NCBI GenBank assembly: GCA_947177315.1
Contig: CAMWTX010000039.1
Location: 1-10,462 of the forward strand
Origin: an uncultured Bacteroidales bacterium
GTDB lineage: Bacteria > Bacteroidota > Bacteroidia > Bacteroidales > P3
Direction of reading: 5' to 3'
Length of the DNA: 10,462 nt
The position numbers and the translations under genes are program-made. Below, piece by piece: positions 1-5,270 of the stretch (the stretch's first letter is position 1; each line of letters opens with the position of its first letter). The notes beneath the pieces are model-generated. The model had not been told where the DNA came from and made no database searches. It was given only the letters and a program-made list of their open reading frames with translations.

Positions 1-1046
1 GAATCGAACTGCTTGCCCACATCGCAGGAGGCGTACATGGCTTCGTTGTTCTTGATGGATGCCAGGGCCGCTTTCTTGATGTCTTCATCGGGCAGGTTCA
101 GATAGACCCAGTTCATGCCTTCGTAGCTGTTGCGGTAGTTCTGTATTTCATAAACGGCGTAGTAGGGGCGGGTGGGGTCGTTCATGATCATGATGTAGTT
201 GTCGGGCGTATAGCCTTCGGGCGTGATTTCGGCGTAGAACTGCAGGGGCGTGTAGTCCTTGAGTTCCTTTACGTTGCCTTCCTTGTCCTTGTAGCGCCAG
301 GTAAATTGCGCGGGCGGTTCGCCCAGACAGAGGGCAAGGATACGGTAAACGTCTTGCAGGCCTTGCATCTTTTGTTTGCGCAGGGCTTCCGTCTTGCCGC
401 CCTTTTCCGCCATGTGCCGGATTTCCATACCGGTGCGGCGCAGGCTTTCATTAAGCAGGTTCACCATTTGCGAGGTGTTGTTGGAATGTTCGGTTTCGGG
501 CATCACCTGGGCGGGAACCACGCCGTATTTGGTGGCGAGGTTATAATAAAGGTTCCATACGCCGCCGTCGTTTACGGGCGAGGAAAAATAGGTCGTTACT
601 TCCCGGTCGTCCATGTCGGTCTTGGCGGTCCGGATGATATTTTCGAGAAAGAGGTTGGCTTTTTCGAGCATATCGTAGAAATAGAGGTAGTTGTGCGAGA
701 AATCGAAATCTTCGATATTGTATTTCTTGATGATGCCGGGGCGCAGCACGTTCATGGAGGTGAACATCCAGCAACGTCCCGATTGCTTTTGGTTGGTGAT
801 GCCTTTCACATCCACCCGGTATTTGAAGAAGTGGTCTATCTTGCCTTGCTTTTCGCGGTTGAGCGCCAGAGAACGGATGTTGGCATTGCCCGTAAGCGCG
901 TTTTGGATGGCGCGGGTGGGGGCGTCCAGGACAAAACTTTCCCGGAGTTGTTTCAGTTGCGCTTCCTCGAGTTTCTGGGCGCGGAGCGAGCCGCAGAACG
1001 TGAGTGCCAGCGAGCAGACAGCCGCCTTGAAAAAGAGTGTTTTCAT
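1..1046 (-). CDS. pepC: Aminopeptidase C / bleomycin hydrolase (peptidase C1B), exported, 3' end cut by window edge
   Basis: Papain-like cysteine aminopeptidase. Translating the minus strand from ATG at 1046-1044 gives 348 uninterrupted codons that leave the window at base 1. Residues 1-24 form a signal peptide (MKTLFFKA, a hydrophobic core, then SLRAQ), so the enzyme is probably exported to the periplasm or surface, whereas the Lactococcus and eukaryotic homologues are cytosolic. The active-site segment is NQKQSGRCWMFTS: Gln86 fits the oxyanion-hole residue and Cys92 the nucleophile, six residues apart as in papain. Further C1B landmarks are FSHNYLYFYDMLEKAN near 116-131 and a GGVWNLYYNLATKYGVVP stretch near 161-178. 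The catalytic His and Asn lie beyond the edge, so activity cannot be judged. The family is usually about 440-460 aa, so roughly a quarter is missing. It is divergent from the OmpA-family gene. The start is chosen because it gives a clean signal peptide and lies about 40 nt below a good promoter. Confidence 0.93.
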   Translation of the reverse strand, partial: MKTLFFKAAVCSLALTFCGSLRAQKLEEAQLKQLRESFVLDAPTRAIQNALTGNANIRSLALNREKQGKIDHFFKYRVDVKGITNQKQSGRCWMFTSMNVLRPGIIKKYNIEDFDFSHNYLYFYDMLEKANLFLENIIRTAKTDMDDREVTTYFSSPVNDGGVWNLYYNLATKYGVVPAQVMPETEHSNNTSQMVNLLNESLRRTGMEIRHMAEKGGKTEALRKQKMQGLQDVYRILALCLGEPPAQFTWRYKDKEGNVKELKDYTPLQFYAEITPEGYTPDNYIMIMNDPTRPYYAVYEIQNYRNSYEGMNWVYLNLPDEDIKKAALASIKNNEAMYASCDVGKQFD

Positions 1047-1085
1047 TATGATGAGGTTTTTATTTACAGCCGGTATGAAATTTTA

Positions 1086-1117
1086 CAAAAATACGAAAGT
1101 TGAGAGCAGAAGCCAAA
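1086..1117 (-). promoter_or_regulatory. Bacteroidota-type -33/-7 promoter for the C1B peptidase gene
   Basis: On the minus strand TTTG (1117-1114) is followed by exactly 20 bases and then TATTTTTG (1093-1086). This fits the Bacteroides primary sigma factor consensus TTTG-N19-21-TAnnTTTG without mismatch. Transcription would start near 1080 and give a leader of about 35 nt before the ATG at 1046. The element lies in the first copy of the tandem repeat. Its final G comes from the base just outside the repeat unit. Confidence 0.65.
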
Positions 1118-1151
1118 CCCGTTTGGATTCTGCCGAAACGAAGTATTTTCA
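1087..1151. repeat. 65-bp palindromic tandem repeat, copy 1
   Basis: First of two direct copies spaced 73 bp start to start, with 63 of 65 bases identical. The unit is an imperfect inverted repeat. The core at 1106-1133 has 13-base arms (GCAGAAGCCAAAC against GTTTGGATTCTGC, one mismatched pair) around a 2-base centre. Outer arms AAAATAC (1088-1094) and GTATTTT (1143-1149) also pair. It contains the minus-strand promoter of the peptidase gene. A weaker plus-strand version is also present: TTTG at 1122-1125, 18 bases, then TATTTTCA at 1144-1151. The form suggests a dispersed palindromic repeat family, but no other copies can be seen here. Confidence 0.92.
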
Positions 1152-1159
1152 ATGGAGTT

Positions 1160-1224
1160 AAAAATACGAAAGTTGAGAGCAGAAGCCAAACTCGTTTGGA
1201 TTCTGCCGAGACGAAGTATTTTCA
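1160..1224. repeat. 65-bp palindromic tandem repeat, copy 2
   Basis: Second direct copy, separated from the first by 8 bp (1152-1159). It differs by C to T in the palindrome centre and A to G in the right flank. The core palindrome is at 1179-1206. The minus-strand promoter is nearly preserved: TTTG at 1190-1187, 20 bases, then TATTTTTA at 1166-1159. The last consensus base of the -7 box is lost because the flanking base differs. A plus-strand TTTG-N18-TATTTTCA is also present and could contribute to the divergent OmpA-family gene. Confidence 0.92.
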
Positions 1225-1283
1225 CGGAAATTCTGCGTCCCGTTTTTTTTCTTGGCAGATTAATCGTAAATTCGCAAGGTTTG

Positions 1284-1291
1284 TACTTTTG
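1284..1291 (+). promoter_or_regulatory. Possible -7 box for the OmpA-family gene
   Basis: TACTTTTG matches the Bacteroides -7 consensus TAnnTTTG and sits 22 bp before the ATG at 1314. No TTTG is found at the expected distance upstream; the nearest TTGG, at 1252-1255, is too far away. It is therefore a partial promoter at best, and the leader would be very short. The region 1225-1313 holds nothing else recognisable. Confidence 0.3.
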
Positions 1292-1313
1292 TATAAACAG
1301 ATAAAGATAGTTT

Positions 1314-3854
1314 ATGAAGCCGAGAACGTTCATAAGATTTGCCTATGTGTTGCTGTTGTTGGTGTGTGTGGATGCCGGCAGCACGCTCAGGGCGCAGGCG
1401 CGGCAGATAAAAAAGGCGGATACGGCATTTCGCTACCATATGTACGATGTGTCCGTAACCCAGTATCAGAAGGCTTTTGCCCGTATGGGGCGCAAGGCCA
1501 AGACCGACCCCGACGAGAAGAACCGCCTTCTGTTCCAGATTGCCGAGGCCTACCGTTACAGCGGTCAGCAGAAATCGGCTGCCCGTCAGTACCAGCGGTG
1601 CATCCGCAGCGGTTACTATAAGGTGAACCCCAAGGTTTATTTCCATCTGGCCAACCTGCAGTTGGCCGAAGGCGAGTTCGACAACGCCATTTCCAACTAT
1701 CGCAACTATTTGGATTACATTCCCGACGACAGCGCCGGCATACAGGGCTTGCGGGCCGGGCTCATCGCCCGCAAGGCCGCCACTCAGGGTTCACGCTATC
1801 AGATAGAGAATGTGCGCAAGCTCAATACCAATTCGGGCGATTGGACCCCCCGTTTCTACGATGCCGAAGGCACGATTGTGGCTTTCTCCTCCACGCGGGA
1901 AGGCGTTACGGGCAAGAAGAACGATGCCTGGACAGGGCAGCGCTTTTCCGATATTTTTGTGGCCAAGCAGGATGCCAAGGATTCCTGGAGCCAGCCCGAA
2001 AAACTGGACCAGTTGGGCAAGACCAGCACGGGGGCGAACGAAAGCGACGCTTCTTTCTGCAAAGACGGAACGGTGATGTACTACACCTACTGCGGCAGCG
2101 AGAACAAGAAAAGGAACCGTTGCGTGATCAAGACCTCCACCTTCGACGGCAAGGCCTGGGGCGACCCGGAAGAAGTGGTTATCGGCGAAGATTCCGTGTC
2201 GGATTTCGTGCATCCTTTCATTACCGAAGACGGTTCACGCCTGTTTTTCGCCTCCAACCGCGCCGGCGGTTACGGAGACCTTGATATCTGGTATGCGGTG
2301 GGGAGCGGCAATACGTTTTCCGAACCCGTCAACCTGAATTGGCGGCAGGATGATTCGCCCGAAGAAATCCGCGAACTGCAAGGCAGGAACTTCGGCGACA
2401 GCCGGATCAATTCTCCCTACAAGGAAGCCTATCCCTACTTGCGCAACGATACGCTTTTGTATTTCTCCTCTACAGGACATGGCTCGTTGGGAGGATACGA
2501 TATTTTTCGCGCGGTCTTGCGTAACGGCACCTTTACCGAGGTGGAAAATCTGGGTTATCCGCTCAATACGAATGCCGACGATTTCGGCATCTGCTTCCTG
2601 CCGGGGCAGAACAAGGGGCTTTTCAGCTCCAACCGTGGCGGCGGCCGTGGCAGCGACGATATCTATTCCTTTTATATGCCCGATATCCTCTTTACGATTT
2701 CGGGCACGATTACCGATGAATCCACACTGCAGCCCGTTGCCGGCGCGGAAGTTACCTTGGCGGGAACCGACGGGATGCTGGTTTCGGCAACCTCCGACGG
2801 CAAAGGTTACTATCTGTTCGATGCCGGGCAGGTAAACGAGAACACCACCTACAAAATGATTGTGGAAAAGCGCAACTATCTGGGTGCGGAAGGTTCGGAA
2901 ACCACGGTAGGCCTGATTGCCAGCAAGGATTTTGAACACGATTTTGTGCTTACGCCCATGCCGCGCGGTCCGGTGGTGTTGCCCGAAATACTCTACGACC
3001 TCGGCAAGTGGGATTTGAAAGAACAATATCAGGATTCCTTGATGGATTTGATTGTGCTGCTGGAAAAGAATCCCCGTCTGGTTATCGAGTTGGCCTCGCA
3101 TACCGACAGCCGCCCCATCGCCATGACCAACGACTCCCTTTCGCAGTACCGTGCCCAATCGGTGGTGGATTACCTCATAAAACGGGGCATTCATGGCGAA
3201 CGCCTGGTGGCGAAGGGTTACGGATCGCATGTGCCGCGCACCTTGCAGCACGAAATGGTTTCGTATTATAAGAACACGCCTTATGTGTTCGATTCGGGTT
3301 GCGTGCTGACCGATGAATATATCGCCTCGCTCAAAGACAGGAATATGCAGGAGGCCGCCCATCAGCTCAACCGCCGTACCGAATTCAGCGTGTTGCGCGA
3401 AGACTTTATCCCTACGGGACAAGGAAGCATAAGCGCCTTGGTAGGCATGGGCGATTGGGCGAACGCGAACAAGATACCCTTTGTGACGAACCCGGACAAC
3501 AAGCCCGAAATACGGGTAATCGCCAACGGAATGGGCATGCGGGCGGTGTTGGATAAGAAGGCGAAGGCCTGCGCGATAAGCGTGGAGGCGGCGATGCGTC
3601 TTTTGCAGGTGGGCAATCTGGGCAAGAACAGCTTCAAGAACAAGGAAAAGGCCTTCAATGCCGACGGGGAGGTTTTGCCCGGACAGCATCTGCAGTTGAA
3701 GGAACTCAAGATAGGCCGGTATGTGTTGCCGCGTATGGAGTTCGTTACCGTTGAGGACCTTCCGGCGGAGATATTGCTCAATGCTGCCGGCATGGCCAAG
3801 ATAGGAGACTATACGATAGATATGGACGCACGGCAGATTGTCGTGGAAGAATAA
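1314..3854 (+). CDS. PorE-like OmpA-family protein: TPR, beta-propeller, regulatory-like and OmpA domains, plus C-terminal retropepsin-like domain
   Basis: 846-aa envelope protein. Residues 1-29 are a signal peptide ending in AQA. Cys18 is not in a good lipobox, so signal peptidase I is more likely. Residues about 33-155 are TPR-like helices (YDVSVTQYQKAF, AEAYRYSGQQKSAARQY, LAEGEFDNAISNYRNYL). Residues about 176-455 hold five PD40/WD40-type blades, with repeats such as GSRLFFASNRAGGYGDLDIW and LYFSSTGHGSLGGYDIF. Residues about 461-546 are a carboxypeptidase-regulatory-like beta domain (SGTITDESTLQPVAGAEV). Residues about 557-694 are an OmpA C-terminal domain, with Asp598 (HTDSR) and Arg613 (SQYRAQSV) at the peptidoglycan-binding positions and the closing LNRRTEF. 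This order matches PorE of the Porphyromonas gingivalis type IX secretion system, so a peptidoglycan-anchored periplasmic role is inferred. Residues about 732-845 are an additional domain resembling clan AA aspartic proteases without the catalytic DTG. OmpA-propeller paralogues are common in this phylum, so PorE identity is not certain. purM follows after 29 bp. Confidence 0.9.
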   Translation: MKPRTFIRFAYVLLLLVCVDAGSTLRAQARQIKKADTAFRYHMYDVSVTQYQKAFARMGRKAKTDPDEKNRLLFQIAEAYRYSGQQKSAARQYQRCIRSGYYKVNPKVYFHLANLQLAEGEFDNAISNYRNYLDYIPDDSAGIQGLRAGLIARKAATQGSRYQIENVRKLNTNSGDWTPRFYDAEGTIVAFSSTREGVTGKKNDAWTGQRFSDIFVAKQDAKDSWSQPEKLDQLGKTSTGANESDASFCKDGTVMYYTYCGSENKKRNRCVIKTSTFDGKAWGDPEEVVIGEDSVSDFVHPFITEDGSRLFFASNRAGGYGDLDIWYAVGSGNTFSEPVNLNWRQDDSPEEIRELQGRNFGDSRINSPYKEAYPYLRNDTLLYFSSTGHGSLGGYDIFRAVLRNGTFTEVENLGYPLNTNADDFGICFLPGQNKGLFSSNRGGGRGSDDIYSFYMPDILFTISGTITDESTLQPVAGAEVTLAGTDGMLVSATSDGKGYYLFDAGQVNENTTYKMIVEKRNYLGAEGSETTVGLIASKDFEHDFVLTPMPRGPVVLPEILYDLGKWDLKEQYQDSLMDLIVLLEKNPRLVIELASHTDSRPIAMTNDSLSQYRAQSVVDYLIKRGIHGERLVAKGYGSHVPRTLQHEMVSYYKNTPYVFDSGCVLTDEYIASLKDRNMQEAAHQLNRRTEFSVLREDFIPTGQGSISALVGMGDWANANKIPFVTNPDNKPEIRVIANGMGMRAVLDKKAKACAISVEAAMRLLQVGNLGKNSFKNKEKAFNADGEVLPGQHLQLKELKIGRYVLPRMEFVTVEDLPAEILLNAAGMAKIGDYTIDMDARQIVVEE

Positions 3855-3883
3855 AAGATAAACCCGACCAAAACTATAAGTTT

Positions 3884-5071
3884 ATGGAAGCAAACACCAA
3901 GTATGAACAGAGAGGCGTTTCGGCGGCCAAGACCGATGTAAAGAACGCTATCGGCGGATTGGACAAGGGACTCTTCGATAATTCGTTCTGCAAAATCATT
4001 CCCGATGTGATGGGCGAGAACAAAAAGAGCGTTTTCGGGCCTTCGTACTGCAATATCATGCATGCTGACGGCGCGGGCACGAAAGCGGTTTTGGCGTACC
4101 TCTATTGGAGAGAAACGGGCGACCTTTCGGTTTGGCGCGGCATAGCCCAGGATGCGGTGGTGATGAACACCGATGATTTGCTTTGCGTGGGCGCGACCAC
4201 CAATCTGGTGCTTTCTTCCACCATCGGAAGAAACAAGTTCCTTGTTCCCGGCGAAGTGATCAAGGCCATTATCGAGGGAACGCAGGAATTTGTGGAAAGA
4301 ATGGCGCAGAACCATATAAACATCACTTTTGCCGGAGGGGAAACCGCCGATATGGGCGACAGCGTGCGCTCCGTTGTGGTCGATAGTACCGTATGCACCC
4401 GTATGAAGAAAAGCGAAGTGATAGCCTGCGACCGCATTCAGGCCGGAGACGTGATTATCGGCTTGTCCTCTTGCGGAAGAACCACTTACGAAGACGAATA
4501 TAACAGCGGTATCGGCAGCAACGGGCTTACCAGCGCACGCCATGACGTGCTCAAGCACGAATATGCCGAAAAATATCCCGAATCTTTTGATCCGGCCATC
4601 GACCGCGCTTTGGTTTATTGCGGCAGCAAGTCGCTGACCGACGATTCGGGCGTGGAAGGCCTGACCATAGGCAAGCTTTTGTTGAGCCCCACCCGTACCT
4701 ACGCGCCGGTGGTGCAGGCGATTTTGGAAAACTACCGCCCCAGCATCCACGGCATTATCCACTGCACGGGCGGAGCGCAGACCAAGGTGATGAACTTTGT
4801 GAAGAATCTCCATGTGGTAAAGAACAGCCTGTTCCCCACGCCTCCCGTGTTCAGCCTCATTCAGTCTGAAAGCGGCACTCCCTGGCAGGAAATGTACCAG
4901 GTGTTCAATATGGGGCACCGCATGGAACTCTACGTAAAGGAGAACATCGCCGCTGACGTGATCAAGATTGCCCGTTATTTCGACTTGGAAGCCAAGGTGA
5001 TAGGCTATTGCGAAAACAGTTCCCAAAATATGCTTACCATCGACAGCGAATACGGCATGTTCACTTATTAA
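3884..5071 (+). CDS. purM: Phosphoribosylformylglycinamidine cyclo-ligase (AIR synthetase)
   Basis: Cytosolic enzyme of de novo purine synthesis that closes FGAM to 5-aminoimidazole ribonucleotide using ATP. The 395-aa product keeps the family landmarks in order: HADGAGTKA (60-68; DGVGTK in the classical enzyme), MNTDDLLCVGA (94-104), GGETADMGDS (151-160), GLTSARHD (214-221), GIIHCTGGAQTK (290-301) and FNMGHRMELYV (341-351). It is about 50 residues longer than E. coli PurM. The extra length lies partly around residues 222-250 and at both ends, as in the elongated Bacteroides-type form. It differs from the classical motifs in GGAQ (for GGG) and FNMGHRM (for FNMGVGM). It lies 29 bp after the OmpA-family gene with no terminator or promoter recognised between them, so co-transcription is likely. 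No other pur gene is present. The ATG has an AT-rich leader without a Shine-Dalgarno sequence, as is normal for the phylum. Confidence 0.92.
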   Translation: MEANTKYEQRGVSAAKTDVKNAIGGLDKGLFDNSFCKIIPDVMGENKKSVFGPSYCNIMHADGAGTKAVLAYLYWRETGDLSVWRGIAQDAVVMNTDDLLCVGATTNLVLSSTIGRNKFLVPGEVIKAIIEGTQEFVERMAQNHINITFAGGETADMGDSVRSVVVDSTVCTRMKKSEVIACDRIQAGDVIIGLSSCGRTTYEDEYNSGIGSNGLTSARHDVLKHEYAEKYPESFDPAIDRALVYCGSKSLTDDSGVEGLTIGKLLLSPTRTYAPVVQAILENYRPSIHGIIHCTGGAQTKVMNFVKNLHVVKNSLFPTPPVFSLIQSESGTPWQEMYQVFNMGHRMELYVKENIAADVIKIARYFDLEAKVIGYCENSSQNMLTIDSEYGMFTY

Positions 5072-5083
5072 AATCCGTTTTCC

Positions 5084-5121
5084 CCCTGCCGGATTCGGCT
5101 GGGAGACCGAAATTTTCGGTC
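5084..5121. other. Two adjacent small hairpins after purM
   Basis: CCCTGCCG (5084-5091) pairs with CGGCTGGG (5096-5103) across a 4-base loop with one mismatch. Immediately after it, GACCGAAA (5105-5112) pairs perfectly with TTTCGGTC (5114-5121) around a single base. Neither is followed by a T-run on the plus strand. They may be part of a composite terminator with the larger hairpin downstream, or stabilise the 3' end of the transcript. Confidence 0.5.
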
Positions 5122-5173
5122 AAAAAGCAGTATATTGTTTACTTTACTCTAAGTATTTCATATACTGCTTTTT
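5122..5173 (+). terminator. Likely intrinsic terminator of the OmpA-purM transcript (long-loop hairpin)
   Basis: Fourteen bases at 5122-5135 (AAAAAGCAGTATAT) pair perfectly with 5160-5173 across a 24-base loop. The right arm ends in CTTTTT and runs into TATATTATAAT, giving a U-rich tail. The left arm starts with five A, so it could also act on minus-strand transcripts. The long loop is atypical of a textbook terminator. A regulatory or binding-site role for this inverted repeat, which lies upstream of the TonB receptor gene, remains possible. Confidence 0.5.
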
Positions 5174-5270
5174 ATATTATAATTAACAGCGGTTTGTTAA
5201 TGGTTTCGGTGCTTTGGGACGTATTTGTCGTGCGCTTAGTTCTAATTTCGCGTGTTTTAAAACGAAATAC

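Noticed and set aside
306..1103. 265-codon open frame on the plus strand over the C1B peptidase
   Set aside because: The minus strand encodes a clear signal peptide and cysteine protease active site here; the plus frame has no family features.
1087..1224. CRISPR array
   Set aside because: Only two repeat units of 65 bp with an 8-bp gap; no unique spacers of the usual size and no cas genes.
1100..1621. Open frame starting in the tandem repeats and entering the OmpA-family gene out of frame
   Set aside because: Its start is translated repeat DNA and the rest is a shifted reading of the OmpA-family gene.
2235..3689. 484-codon open frame on the minus strand opposite the OmpA-family gene
   Set aside because: No domain pattern. 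The plus-strand frame carries coherent propeller and OmpA motifs throughout.
3809..5026. 405-codon open frame on the minus strand opposite purM
   Set aside because: Shadow of purM; His- and Val-rich composition without any family motif.
5214..5270. Upstream TTG start for the TonB receptor
   Set aside because: It would add 19 residues ahead of a clean signal peptide that begins at the ATG at 5271.
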